From positions 1 through 39,772 of IMG/VR virus record IMGVR_UViG_3300024520_000190: 39,772 nucleotides of DNA, one strand, 5' to 3'. Both the position numbers and the translations under genes were made by a program. Below are positions 23,553-31,710 of this stretch, one piece after another. The stretch comes from a virus. How positions within the stretch are numbered: position 1 is the stretch's first letter; each line of letters begins with the position of its first letter. Below the pieces are notes generated by a model. The model was not told the origin of the DNA and did no database searches. It saw only the letters and a program-made list of their open reading frames with translations.

Positions 23553-24025
23553 TTTACTATACTCTTACGAATACAGGACACTTGAATAGATTCAGGAAGC
23601 GGCTTGCCGTCTGTCAGTTGCTCCTTAACAAACGCTTTCAGGGTGCTATGGTGCACTGACTCCTTGATAGCAGCACTGATACCAATGTCGGCCAGCATAC
23701 GAACAGCTGCTAGCGCGTTCTCAGAGTCGCCCTTGTCAAACTCTGCCTTCAGCTCGTCCTTGATGACTGCTCCAAAATTATTCGAGCGCATCCAGTCATA
23801 AAACTCTGGGCTGACAATCTTCGGGTAGTAGTTATCTTTAAAAGATAATTTTTTGCCGTCCGCCAGTTCCAGGCTATTGATTCCAAGCTCGTTTGCTTTT
23901 TCCGGAATTAGATTTTCTTGATAATTTTTCAAATCTCTTTTAAGCTCGTCCAGATTTTTCTCACGAATAGCAACTTCACTTTCGAGATGAATTTGATTTT
24001 CTATTAGACGCAATAATTCTTTCAT
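23549..24025 (-). CDS. Conserved phage replication-module protein with coiled coil
   Basis: A 158-residue protein, first gene of the - strand block. Residues 1-45 form a charged coiled coil. Residues 75-145 contain WMRSNNFGAVIKDELKAEF, then KESVHHSTLKAFVKEQL. The SxxNFGxxIKxExKxxF and KESVHxxTLKAFVKEQ pattern is shared with a common unnamed protein of phage replication regions; that recollection is from memory. Function unknown; it may be a partner of the SSB-like or primase protein. It lies beside the divergent promoter region 24026-24164. Confidence 0.7.
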   Translation of the reverse strand: MKELLRLIENQIHLESEVAIREKNLDELKRDLKNYQENLIPEKANELGINSLELADGKKLSFKDNYYPKIVSPEFYDWMRSNNFGAVIKDELKAEFDKGDSENALAAVRMLADIGISAAIKESVHHSTLKAFVKEQLTDGKPLPESIQVSCIRKSIVK

Positions 24026-24164
24026 AAGCGCTCCAGATACAGATTAAAATTTCAATGAACAGATTGTTAAAGTTATGTATTTACGGACTTAAAATCATTC
24101 TGTAAACACATATTTTAACATTTGTTAAAAAATAAATTTATTCAACAATCTCACAAGGTTATAC
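24026..24164. promoter_or_regulatory. Divergent promoter region between replication blocks
   Basis: This 139-base AT-rich region separates the - strand replication block from the + strand primase-helicase gene and must hold start signals for both. It has a perfect palindrome at 24113-24130 and a half-site-like TTGTTAAAG at 24064-24072. No clear consensus -35/-10 pair stands out in either direction. Confidence 0.6.
24113..24130. promoter_or_regulatory. Operator-like palindrome
   Basis: An 18-bp perfect inverted repeat, TTTTAACA-TT-TGTTAAAA, lies 35 bases before the primase-helicase ATG. A related half-site, TGTTAAAG, occurs at 24065-24072. Size and symmetry fit a dimeric helix-turn-helix repressor; the winged-helix or XRE-type proteins of this phage are candidates. 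Confidence 0.6.
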
Positions 24165-26324
24165 ATGAACATTGAGCAACTATGCGCGGCTGGCTATTGG
24201 CCGATACCACTACAAGAATCAGGGAAGAAACCACATACAGGAGTATTTAAATCAGGGGGTGTTCAGGGATACTGGGACGCCTGGAGAAACGGAAAACTGG
24301 GCTATGAAAAGATTAAAAGATACTGGGAAAAGTTCCCTGACGCCAACGTCGGAATAAGCTGTGAGGGCCTTGTGGTGGTTGACCTAGACACACAAGAGGC
24401 CGTGGAGTGGGGCAAACAGCTGGATAACGAATTCGGATCAGTTACCGGGAAAGGTGAACACATTATATATAGGGAGAATCCAAAGTATCAGCTGACAACA
24501 GTTATAGCCGCCAAGACAGTGGGCCTAGACATCAAAACCGGCCTGAACAACTACATAGTAGTGCCTGAGAGCTGGCATGAAAGCGGCAAACAGTACAAGT
24601 GGAAACATATCACTGATAAAGGACTTTTGCCCGTGATCAGAAAGAAGGACATAGACAAAATAAAGAAATTTATTAGGCCCTCCAAGGCTGTTAAAGAGTC
24701 AAAAACAGACCTGGACTTGTCCAGTGTCCTGGAATTCTATGAAATCGACTCAGACGCTCACAAACGCGTTAATTCGTGTATATTTGAGGACCACACAGAT
24801 ACAAAAGGCTCTTTTAGAATAAATGGTGAGAAGTGGCACTGCTCATGTTTACCTAAACAGACAGGCGGCGCTTATGAATTCATAGCCAGAAAAGAGGGCT
24901 GGCTGGCCAATGGGGATGAGTTTTGGAAGTCGCCAGGGGCTAGGAGCAAGACATTTAAAAAGGCCCAGGAAATAGACCCCGCGCTCTCCACGACGTTTGC
25001 TAAAAACCAAGAGGAACTAGTCGGGTATATGGAGGAAGTGAACAATAAGTATTTTTTCCTGGAGGACGGAAACACATCTGTAGTAAGGGAGAACGAGGAA
25101 GGCCTCAGCTTTATTTCAATATCGGGGTTCAAATCATCCAAGAACAACACACAGATAAACAAGTCAACACTGGGCACTCTGTGGATGATGCACCCGCTAA
25201 GGCGCACGTTTGAAAAGATCGTTTTTAGGCCCTCACTGAAAGTGGGTAAGTACGAGTATAACCTGTTTAAGGGCTGGAGTGTTAAGCCCAGCTCTGGTAG
25301 TTGCCAGCCGATCATTAGGCATATCCGGGACGTACTTTGCGGCGGTCGTGACGACCTGGCGGAGTGGGTGCTGGACTGGTCAGCTGATATTTTCCAGAAT
25401 CCAGAGAGCAAGCTGAAAACCTCCATAGGCCTCACAGGCGCACAGGGGACAGGCAAAACAATGTTTTATAGCATCTTCAACGCCATTCTAGGCAAGCACG
25501 CAGCCATTTCAGGCAATATGTCATATCTGACTAACCGATTCAACCAGCACCTTCAAGACAAATTACTAGTATTCATGGACGAGGCTTTCTTCGGTGGTCA
25601 GATACAGACCGCTAACGCACTGAAAAACATCATCACAGGGGACAGCATAAACATAGAGATAAAAGGCGGTTCACACTACCAGGCTAGGAATTTTATGAGA
25701 ATTGTGGTTGCGTCGAACGAGGAGCATTTTGTACATCTTGACGGAGACGACAGGCGCTGGCTGATCCTCCCAGTGTCGGACAAGTACCAAAACGACAAGG
25801 ACTATTTTTCTAAATTGTCAGGTTGCATTGATCAAGAGTCAGGTGCATTCCTGAAATACTTACTGAACCGGGAAATAAAGAACAACTTAGCACATCCGCC
25901 TGGGACTGAGCAAAAAGACCGCTTGAAGCTGCTCAGCATGAAACCAATTGAAAGGTGGTGGCTGGACTGCCTAGTTGAGGGGTCGATAGGGTACGAAAAA
26001 AGCGGCTACCAGGATTTTGCAATCACTAATGATATATGGAACACTCCAGGTTGTCCTGCTAAGACAGAAGAAGTATTCAGCAGCTTCCTGACTTATGCTG
26101 ACAAGATGAAATTGAATACTCACGAACGGGTGGATAAGGCCAGGCTGGGAATTTACTTGGCAAAAGCTACGGATGGAAACATACAAAAGCGCAGGTTAGA
26201 CCAGTCTCAAACTTATGTTATGCCAGCGCTGGATACTTGCAGGGAGCTGTTTGCCAGTTATAAGAGTGTAACTAACTGGTTGTCCCTGCAAGAGATGCAT
26301 TTCGAGGAAAGACTGGCTAGTTAA
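24165..26324 (+). CDS. Primase-polymerase / SF3-type helicase
   Basis: A 719-residue replication initiator. Residues 5-160 are a bifunctional primase-polymerase (Prim-Pol) domain: KPHTGVFKSGG, NVGISCEGLVVVDLDT with catalytic Asp73 and Asp75, GEHIIY (His99) and LDIKTGLNNYIVVPES. Residues about 180-260 hold a Cys/His-containing segment like a small zinc fold (CIFEDH; WHCSCLPK). Residues about 390-600 are a DUF5906/VirE-type helicase with Walker A GAQGTGKT at 425-432, Walker B VFMDEAFF and sensor ...RIVVASNEEHF. The last 120 residues are helical. It is separated by an AT-rich region from small terminase. Confidence 0.9.
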   Translation: MNIEQLCAAGYWPIPLQESGKKPHTGVFKSGGVQGYWDAWRNGKLGYEKIKRYWEKFPDANVGISCEGLVVVDLDTQEAVEWGKQLDNEFGSVTGKGEHIIYRENPKYQLTTVIAAKTVGLDIKTGLNNYIVVPESWHESGKQYKWKHITDKGLLPVIRKKDIDKIKKFIRPSKAVKESKTDLDLSSVLEFYEIDSDAHKRVNSCIFEDHTDTKGSFRINGEKWHCSCLPKQTGGAYEFIARKEGWLANGDEFWKSPGARSKTFKKAQEIDPALSTTFAKNQEELVGYMEEVNNKYFFLEDGNTSVVRENEEGLSFISISGFKSSKNNTQINKSTLGTLWMMHPLRRTFEKIVFRPSLKVGKYEYNLFKGWSVKPSSGSCQPIIRHIRDVLCGGRDDLAEWVLDWSADIFQNPESKLKTSIGLTGAQGTGKTMFYSIFNAILGKHAAISGNMSYLTNRFNQHLQDKLLVFMDEAFFGGQIQTANALKNIITGDSINIEIKGGSHYQARNFMRIVVASNEEHFVHLDGDDRRWLILPVSDKYQNDKDYFSKLSGCIDQESGAFLKYLLNREIKNNLAHPPGTEQKDRLKLLSMKPIERWWLDCLVEGSIGYEKSGYQDFAITNDIWNTPGCPAKTEEVFSSFLTYADKMKLNTHERVDKARLGIYLAKATDGNIQKRRLDQSQTYVMPALDTCRELFASYKSVTNWLSLQEMHFEERLAS

Positions 26325-26335
26325 GCAGTTTTTAT

Positions 26336-26355
26336 GTGTGGCTTTTTTGCCACAC
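26336..26355 (+). terminator. Hairpin after primase-helicase
   Basis: A 7-bp perfect stem (GTGTGGC/GCCACAC) with a six-T loop lies 12 bases after the TAA. There is no T run behind the stem, so it is not a classical intrinsic terminator; it may still stop or protect the transcript. Confidence 0.45.
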
Positions 26356-26723
26356 CTGCCAGTTTACTATGCAATCAGGGGCTTTACTATACATTACTAC
26401 GCACAAAAAATTCCATAAATTCAGTTCTGTGTATAGTAATTATACTATTAATAGTAATAAATAATATATATAGGAGAAAAGAAAAAAAAATTAAATTCAT
26501 ATATACGAATAAAAAAAAAAAAAAAGGTGTATATTAAAGGGATTTGACCCCTAAATTACTATGTTTACCGTGTTTGCTATACACAGCACTGATATAACTG
26601 GTGAAAATCGTGCGTAGTAACGGATTTTGAAAAAAGTTACTGTATTTACTATGCAATAATCAATCAAGGGGTTGTATAAAACTGGGTATCGTGGTAGTGT
26701 GGAGGCTAATTTAAAGAGGTTAT
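26356..26723. other. AT-rich region with repeated TACTAT motifs, origin-like
   Basis: About 370 bases without a convincing gene. It has two copies of TTTACTATGCAAT (26363-26375 and 26645-26657), more copies of TACTAT/TACTAC or the reverse (around 26384, 26394, 26432, 26446, 26450, 26557, 26614), and a centre of A/T runs (26460-26525). Its position directly after the primase-helicase and before terminase fits a replication origin with iterons, or a packaging or regulatory zone. A 67-residue frame across it is low-complexity and rejected. Confidence 0.5.
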
Positions 26724-27170
26724 ATGTCAGTTGGAAAAGGATACAAAAAAGGAAGGCCTAAGAAATACACCCCTGAATATATAGATAAGGAGGCTGTAGC
26801 ACTGGACGCATGGTCTGAAAAGGAAGGAAACGTGTTCCTGGAGCGGTTCTGCCTGGAAAGGGGCTACTCAGACGACCACCTACACCTATGGGCGAAGGAG
26901 AGGGACAGTTTTTCGCGCGCATTAAAAAAGCTTATACTGAAACAACGTGTCTATCTGAAAGAGAAAGGCCTGTCTGAGAAGGGCAACGCAATGGCTATGT
27001 TCCTTTTAAAGTGCAACCACGGGATGGTTGAAAAACAATATGTAATCACTGAGGACGCCAGTGATGCTAGGAACAGGATCAAGGACGTGTCCAGAACTGA
27101 ACAGGGGAAGAAACTAATTGAAGATTTCACGGATAAACTTATTGAGCTGTCCGACGAGGATGGCTCTTGA
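26724..27170 (+). CDS. Terminase small subunit
   Basis: A 148-residue DNA-packaging protein placed just before the large subunit. It starts after AAAGAGG. A basic N-terminus (KGYKKGRPKKYTPEYIDKE) is followed by a helix-turn-helix-like part (FLERFCLERGYSDDHLHLWAKERDSFSRALKKL), the usual terminase small subunit arrangement, then an acidic helix. It recognises the packaging start in the genome; the site could be in the upstream AT-rich region. The last codons overlap a 44-residue frame. Confidence 0.8.
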   Translation: MSVGKGYKKGRPKKYTPEYIDKEAVALDAWSEKEGNVFLERFCLERGYSDDHLHLWAKERDSFSRALKKLILKQRVYLKEKGLSEKGNAMAMFLLKCNHGMVEKQYVITEDASDARNRIKDVSRTEQGKKLIEDFTDKLIELSDEDGS

Positions 27171-27294
27171 AGCGCTGGCGGTCGCAATACACTCTAAGGC
27201 CAATGAGCAACCGCTGGCGTTGAACTTATACTGCCAGTTTGAAATACTGCGCTTTGCAGCTATCAACGCTAGAATTATATTGTACACGCTATGA
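27160..27294 (+). CDS. Small protein between terminase subunits
   Basis: A 44-residue frame starting at 27160 after GACGAGG. It overlaps the end of the small terminase by 11 bases and its TGA overlaps the large terminase ATG (27291-27294). It is mostly hydrophobic (ALAVAIHSK...LNLYCQFEILRFAAINA). Overlaps on both sides suggest it mediates coupled translation of the large subunit. No family recognised. Confidence 0.6.
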   Translation: MALEALAVAIHSKANEQPLALNLYCQFEILRFAAINARIILYTL

Positions 27295-29882
27295 CAGAAG
27301 ATGAAATACTGGCTGTTAAGCAGTCGCCACACGGCTACGCCTGGTATTGCTCTAATAAAGAGTGGAAACCGTACAGCTTTCTTAAGCATATATCTAAGGT
27401 AATTTGGAGAGCACTGGAGGAAGGCGACGGCAGGTTGATCTTTAATGTTCCACCTCAGCATGGGAAATGCTTGTCCGGGGATACGCTTGTACAGCTTTCT
27501 GATGGGGGGATGGTCGCGATAAAAGATATTCAAGAAGGCCAAGAAGTAATGTCGATGGATAACTTCACTCCTTCCACGGACATAGTAATGTCTAAGAAAT
27601 GTACAGGGGTTAAGGGGGTGTCTAAGCTGACAACTTACACAGGTAAAGAGCTAACGTTAACACCTGAGCACAGGCTCCTTACATTTGAAGGGTGGAAGGA
27701 GTCTAAAGACATCACAGGAAAGGACTATATCTGCACACCAGACTATTTACCAGAGGGGACGGCTGATTTTTTAGATGGTAAGTCGGCTGCACTATTGGCT
27801 TATTACCTAGCAGAGGGCACTAAAGTAGGAAACGGGTTATTGATTACAAATGAATCTGATAAGGTGATAAGCGAGTTATATGATATTTGCGCGGATAATG
27901 GTTGGCGCATACATGATTCACGTGGAGACGGGCTTCACTGGGCGATATACCTGCCAAATAAAGGGCATAATAGAAACAAGAAAAAGCCGATACACTTGCT
28001 TAAGGCGCTAACTGGGACGGACTTAACCACCTATAATTTTAGAATGCCTAGAATGGTATGGCTAGCAACTAACAGCGTGGTAAGTGTATTTATAAATAGG
28101 TTTTACGCTTGCGATGGGAACATAAACAGGGCAACAGGGGCTATTGAGCTATGCCTTGCAAACAGAGACTTTATCCGAGATATGCAGTTGCTACTCATGC
28201 GTTTTGGTATACGCTCCAAGGCTAGCTATAAGCCAACTTCATGCAACGGTAAGAAGTTTGACTCGTATATACTGAGGGTTGACGCCAAGACAGATGTTAT
28301 AAAATTCTGTGATGAAATAGGGATATTAGGAAAGGACACTGACCTTTGTAGGGAAAAAGCACTAAGAAGAGGTCCAGAGAACTCTAAAATAAACGCTTTA
28401 CCAGCTAGCTGGAGGGGGTATCTTAAGAATACAGCCAGTTATTTCAGACAGAAGCACAACATAAGGATCGATAAGCCGGGTGTGACGCATAAGACTAAGG
28501 TTCTTAGGTGTGCAGAGATAGAGGGCAACAAGGATCTATTGGACAGGGTAGAGCACGTGTCATGGGACAGGGTAAGGAGAATAGAGGACGTAGGGGAAGC
28601 ACCTACTTATGACATAGAGACAAAGAAACACCATAACTTCATAGCTAATGGCCTGGTTAGCCACAATTCGACGTTTATCAGTAAGTGGCTACCGCTATGG
28701 TACTTGGAGAACAACCCGAAAGGCAAAGTGATCCTAACGACGTATGGAGACGACTACGCGGCATCATGGGGACGGGCAATAAAAACAGAGATAGTAGCAA
28801 ATACAGAGGTTAATATAAACCTGATGCATGATAGCAGGGCCTCCAACAGGTTCAACACTGTACAGGGTGGACAGGTTATCACTGGAGGCACTGGCGGACA
28901 GATAACCGGGAAAGGTGGCGACTTGATAATCATAGACGACCCACACAAAAACCTGGATGAAGTCATTTCGGAGGCCTACCAGCGAAGGTTCAAGGACTGG
29001 TTCAATGGCGTAATATACACCAGGAGACAACCGAAAACTACAATCATCCTTTTGATGACACGCTGGGCTAAAACGGACCTAACTGAGTGGCTTATGACAG
29101 AGCACGCGGACAAATGGCGAGTTGTGGACCTACCAGCGCTGGCGGTTAAAGGAGATAAACTGGGAAGGGAGGAAGGCCAAGCGCTATGTCCAGAGAGGTT
29201 TGACAGAGAGGACTTGCTAAAGACTAAGCAGGCGGTAGGCTCGTTATTTTGGTCAGGTATGTACCAGCAGAGGCCAACTAGTCTAGGGGGGAACATAGTT
29301 AAGCGCGACTGGATAAAGTTGCATAATATGCCAGTGGACGTTATGGAAGACGTTGTAATGTCATGGGATATGTCATTTAAGGATACTACAAAAGGCTCAT
29401 ATGTCTGTGGCCAAGTTTGGGGAAGGATGGGAGCAAAGTTCTATCTACTGGACCAGATCAGAGAGAGAATGGGATTTACAGCCACAAAAACAGCAGTGGT
29501 AGCTATGTGCGCCAAGTGGCCAGAGGCTAGACGCAAGCTGATAGAGGAGAAGGCCAATGGAGCGGCTATCATTGACGCACTCAGAGACAGCATACCAGGG
29601 ATAGTTCCAGTAGTACCGACCGAGTCGAAGCAGGCAAGAATGGCGGCTGTCAGCCCGTACTATGAAGCTGGAAATGTCCACTATGACAGGAACGCGCCCT
29701 GGTTAATGGACCACATAAACGAAATTTGCGATTTCCCGACTGGGAAGTCAGACGACCAAGCAGACACAGAGAGCCAAGCCCTGAGCGAGCTGGTTAAGGG
29801 GGTACGTTACTCTGGCGTTGATGACTTCGAGGGCATTGGCGGGATAGCAGCACAAACTAATAATGAATTTGGGGAGTTATGA
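27291..29882 (+). CDS. Terminase large subunit containing an intein
   Basis: An 863-residue precursor of the packaging ATPase/nuclease. The N-extein ends with the start of the Walker A motif FNVPPQHGK (residues 51-59). A 400-residue intein follows, and the C-extein begins STFIS, so splicing recreates PPQHGKST. The mature protein has 463 residues. The C-extein has Walker B in DLIIIDDPHKN, LLMTRWA, and the nuclease domain with MSWDMSFKDTTKGSYV and SDDQADTESQAL. Without splicing the ATP site is broken. Linked by ATGA to the preceding 44-residue frame and to the next HTH gene. Confidence 0.95.
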   Translation: MTEDEILAVKQSPHGYAWYCSNKEWKPYSFLKHISKVIWRALEEGDGRLIFNVPPQHGKCLSGDTLVQLSDGGMVAIKDIQEGQEVMSMDNFTPSTDIVMSKKCTGVKGVSKLTTYTGKELTLTPEHRLLTFEGWKESKDITGKDYICTPDYLPEGTADFLDGKSAALLAYYLAEGTKVGNGLLITNESDKVISELYDICADNGWRIHDSRGDGLHWAIYLPNKGHNRNKKKPIHLLKALTGTDLTTYNFRMPRMVWLATNSVVSVFINRFYACDGNINRATGAIELCLANRDFIRDMQLLLMRFGIRSKASYKPTSCNGKKFDSYILRVDAKTDVIKFCDEIGILGKDTDLCREKALRRGPENSKINALPASWRGYLKNTASYFRQKHNIRIDKPGVTHKTKVLRCAEIEGNKDLLDRVEHVSWDRVRRIEDVGEAPTYDIETKKHHNFIANGLVSHNSTFISKWLPLWYLENNPKGKVILTTYGDDYAASWGRAIKTEIVANTEVNINLMHDSRASNRFNTVQGGQVITGGTGGQITGKGGDLIIIDDPHKNLDEVISEAYQRRFKDWFNGVIYTRRQPKTTIILLMTRWAKTDLTEWLMTEHADKWRVVDLPALAVKGDKLGREEGQALCPERFDREDLLKTKQAVGSLFWSGMYQQRPTSLGGNIVKRDWIKLHNMPVDVMEDVVMSWDMSFKDTTKGSYVCGQVWGRMGAKFYLLDQIRERMGFTATKTAVVAMCAKWPEARRKLIEEKANGAAIIDALRDSIPGIVPVVPTESKQARMAAVSPYYEAGNVHYDRNAPWLMDHINEICDFPTGKSDDQADTESQALSELVKGVRYSGVDDFEGIGGIAAQTNNEFGEL
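27468..28667 (+). mobile_element. Intein with LAGLIDADG homing endonuclease in the terminase
   Basis: A 400-residue protein intron, residues 60-459 of the precursor. It starts with Cys60 (CLSGDTLVQLSDG, block A), has the block B TPEH near 124-127, LAGLIDADG-type motifs LLAYYLAEG (168-176) and VFINRFYACDG (266-276), and ends with HHNFIANGLVSHN. The first C-extein residue is Ser. The endonuclease would cut intein-free terminase genes to spread it. Confidence 0.95.
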
Positions 29883-30100
29883 ACAATTGTGTAGAGGGGT
29901 ACGCGTACAGGCTAAGGAGAGCAATCATTGACAGTGGGCGCAGTATCACAGAGGCATCAAAAGAAATAGGTGTGTCACAGCAAGCTATGTCAAAATGGTT
30001 ACAGGGGGAGTACATACCTAAAAAAGTGTATCATGATAAGTTGACCAGATTACTAAACATTAAGCTAAAGAGGCCATGCCCAGGGTGCGGCAAGGTTTAA
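29879..30100 (+). CDS. XRE-type helix-turn-helix protein
   Basis: A 73-residue small regulator. Residues about 22-45 (SITEASKEIGVSQQAMSKWLQGEYIPKK) form a Cro/XRE-type helix-turn-helix, and the last eight residues hold a Cys-x2-Cys pair (CPGCGK). It is ATGA-coupled to the terminase. It lies just before a strong-looking promoter, so it may control the accessory block or the related promoter at 35759-35815. Confidence 0.8.
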   Translation: MNNCVEGYAYRLRRAIIDSGRSITEASKEIGVSQQAMSKWLQGEYIPKKVYHDKLTRLLNIKLKRPCPGCGKV

Positions 30101-30110
30101 AAATAATTGC

Positions 30111-30167
30111 TTGACAGAATACGGGCCAACGTGGAATTATTATGGCACGTTACGATTAACAATAACC
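30111..30167 (+). promoter_or_regulatory. Promoter/operator P1
   Basis: The 57-base stretch starts with a perfect -35 TTGACA and is 46/57 identical, without gaps, to P2 on the - strand at 35759-35815. Candidate -10 TATTAT lies 21 bases on (30138-30143), which is longer than usual. The conserved part beyond it (GGCACGTTAC, then ATTAACAAT) suggests an operator. It lies 18 bases before the 30186 ATG. Confidence 0.7.
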
Positions 30168-30185
30168 CGAACCAAAAAGGTCAAG

Positions 30186-30473
30186 ATGGCAATATCAGCT
30201 CAAGCAAAACAATTGAAAAAAACTCTAAAGGAAGTCGGTGCAAAAACTTGTTATGGAAGTGATAAGATCTCTGTACGTACAGAGCGCCTTGACCGTGGAA
30301 GATGTGAATTTACAGGCAAGAGAATGTACGAATATGGCGACGCGGTTGCATTCGTGGCGTTGAATAGTGCACAGGTTGCTAGCTTAGATGAAGAGATGCA
30401 TAGCGCTCGTGTGTTCGTTGGCAAGCTGTCCTCCATAGTTCCTAACTCTAACCTGTGTATAGTCAGATACTAG
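30186..30473 (+). CDS. Hypothetical protein downstream of P1
   Basis: A 95-residue protein, started at the ATG after AAAAAGGTCAAG. An earlier in-frame start at 30111 would lie in the promoter. It has an N-terminal lysine helix (AISAQAKQLKKTLKEVG) then beta strands with CYGSDKISVRTER and two cysteines. No family recognised. It is the first gene of the accessory run controlled by P1. Confidence 0.6.
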   Translation: MAISAQAKQLKKTLKEVGAKTCYGSDKISVRTERLDRGRCEFTGKRMYEYGDAVAFVALNSAQVASLDEEMHSARVFVGKLSSIVPNSNLCIVRY

Positions 30474-30512
30474 CCACCAAGCCCTTAACAGGGCACAACC
30501 AAAGAGGTCAAA

Positions 30513-30803
30513 ATGATAATCAAAAATACAGAGAAGAAAGCAGCCATAGAGCAGGTGCTATACGCCCATGACAAGTTCAAGTCATCCTATTTCCGGCGAC
30601 CGAACACAAACGCAGCTGGGCGACGGGACCAGGAGTTCGACGTGCGCTATACTTTCACGCTGAAAGGCCACAGATACGATATAGGTCAGACAGTAGACAT
30701 TTCCTGCAAAAATGTCTATTACTCGTTGTCTGTGCACGTTGACGACGAAAAGAAAGATGTCCGAGCGGTTAAAAAAGCCTTTAAAATACTAGGGGAGCTA
30801 TGA
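30513..30803 (+). CDS. Hypothetical protein
   Basis: A 96-residue basic protein with a leader (AAGAGGTCAAAATG) like that of the 30186 gene. Alternating strands (FDVRYTFTLKGHRYDIGQTVDIS; YYSLSVHVDDEKKDV) and a C-terminal helix suggest an alpha/beta fold. No motif recognised. It overlaps the next gene by four bases. Confidence 0.6.
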   Translation: MIIKNTEKKAAIEQVLYAHDKFKSSYFRRPNTNAAGRRDQEFDVRYTFTLKGHRYDIGQTVDISCKNVYYSLSVHVDDEKKDVRAVKKAFKILGEL

Positions 30804-31018
30804 CCAAGGAACAATTTAAAGATATACAGGCCCAGCTAGGGGCCAAGAATAAAGAGCTATCGATAATGATGGGCACGTCCATTCGGAACGTGGAAGACTG
30901 GAGGTCTGGCAACAGTAGAGTGTTGCCAGCAACAGAGAGGTTAATCAGGATACTGGCTTGGTTGAAGGCTCATGAGCCGATAACGTTATCGGCTATATTG
31001 GAGGGGGTAGCAGGATGA
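30800..31018 (+). CDS. Small helix-turn-helix regulator
   Basis: A 72-residue protein with a compact helical N-terminus: EQFKDIQAQLGAKNKELSIMMGTSIRNVEDWRSGNSRVLPATERLIRIL matches a YdaS/Cro-like helix-turn-helix in which a Trp-Arg follows the recognition helix. ATGA overlaps link it to both neighbours. A regulatory target is unknown. Confidence 0.65.
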   Translation: MTKEQFKDIQAQLGAKNKELSIMMGTSIRNVEDWRSGNSRVLPATERLIRILAWLKAHEPITLSAILEGVAG

Positions 31019-31332
31019 GCGAAATCACTTTTACAAATGATGATGTCATTGTACACAGAGGGGCAATGAGTGATGAAAAAGATTTAGAGAGCCTGGAAGA
31101 GCAGAGGGAATGGCTCAAAATTCGTAAGCCAGGATCAAGAAAAGCCGTAGAATCTGGATGTACATGCCCAATCCTGGACAACGGCCATGGCAGGGGTGTC
31201 TTTGGTAATCCTGGCGCATACTGGATGACTGAAGGATGCCCAGTACACACTGAAACCGTAGAGGAATCAAAACTCGATCAAGAAATAAACGACATCATAA
31301 AATGGGTAAATAAACAGCCGGAGGAAGAATGA
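31015..31332 (+). CDS. Hypothetical protein with Cys/His cluster
   Basis: A 105-residue acidic protein. The region SGCTCPILDNGHGRGV...YWMTEGCPVH has three cysteines and two histidines in a spacing that could bind zinc or iron. Similar short CxCP...CPxH domains occur in other small phage proteins. The flanks are highly charged. ATGA overlaps on both sides. Confidence 0.6.
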   Translation: MSEITFTNDDVIVHRGAMSDEKDLESLEEQREWLKIRKPGSRKAVESGCTCPILDNGHGRGVFGNPGAYWMTEGCPVHTETVEESKLDQEINDIIKWVNKQPEEE

Positions 31333-31559
31333 AAGATCTATTTCGCACCGCTGGAATGGGTATAATGTTCTCTTTTGGCGTCTTTATAGGGGCTTCAATG
31401 TGTCGGTTCGTTTCGATGCGAACACTAGAGAAGCACAATGAGGATGCCATTAAGCATCAGGACAGAGTAATAGCATTGCTAGAAAGTGAGTCACAGGACA
31501 TGTGCAGGATAGCGAATTGTCTGGAGAATGTGATAGTACAAAAAGCCTGGGGAGTTTAA
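31329..31559 (+). CDS. Small membrane-anchored protein
   Basis: A 76-residue protein with an N-terminal hydrophobic segment (AGMGIMFSFGVFIGASM, residues 8-24) and a charged helical tail with two cysteines. It is coupled to the preceding gene by an ATGA and is followed by a 151-base gap that holds the tRNA-like element. Function unknown. Confidence 0.6.
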   Translation: MKDLFRTAGMGIMFSFGVFIGASMCRFVSMRTLEKHNEDAIKHQDRVIALLESESQDMCRIANCLENVIVQKAWGV

Positions 31560-31565
31560 TAAATT

Positions 31566-31694
31566 GAGTCAGAGGCGGAACGGTAGACGCATGGACTAGC
31601 ATATTGCATGTGGGCACTCATGATCATTGCTAGTTGGAGAGAGGATAAACACATGCCCAGCCCTCAATTCCAGGTTCGATTCCTGGCTGGCTCA
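31566..31694 (+). ncRNA. tRNA-like RNA with enlarged central part
   Basis: Both ends make a convincing tRNA frame. The acceptor stem is 7 bp (GAGTCAG at 31566-31572 with CTGGCTC at 31687-31693, one G-U pair) and the discriminator is A. The D arm is GCG-(10-base loop with GG)-CGC. The T stem is a perfect 5 bp with the loop TTCGATT. CCA is not encoded. The total of 129 nt is far longer than normal. No standard anticodon arm forms. Instead a 7-bp inverted repeat ACTAGCA/TGCTAGT (31595-31601, 31628-31634) and further hairpins fill the middle. It could be an intron-bearing tRNA, a split or decoy tRNA, or a new tRNA-like RNA. Confidence 0.65.
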
Positions 31695-31710
31695 CTAACA
31701 AAAGGATAAA

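Noticed and set aside
24872-25456. 194-residue - strand frame opposite primase-helicase
   Set aside because: It mirrors a coding region with clear helicase motifs and has no start context or family pattern.
26334-26537. 67-residue + strand frame after primase-helicase
   Set aside because: It begins inside the hairpin, lacks a ribosome site and consists largely of translated A/T runs (poly-lysine end). Treated as non-coding.
31566-31694. Ordinary tRNA gene
   Set aside because: Ends fit, but no anticodon arm with 5 paired bases and a 7-base loop can be drawn, and the length is 129 nt. Kept as tRNA-like RNA.
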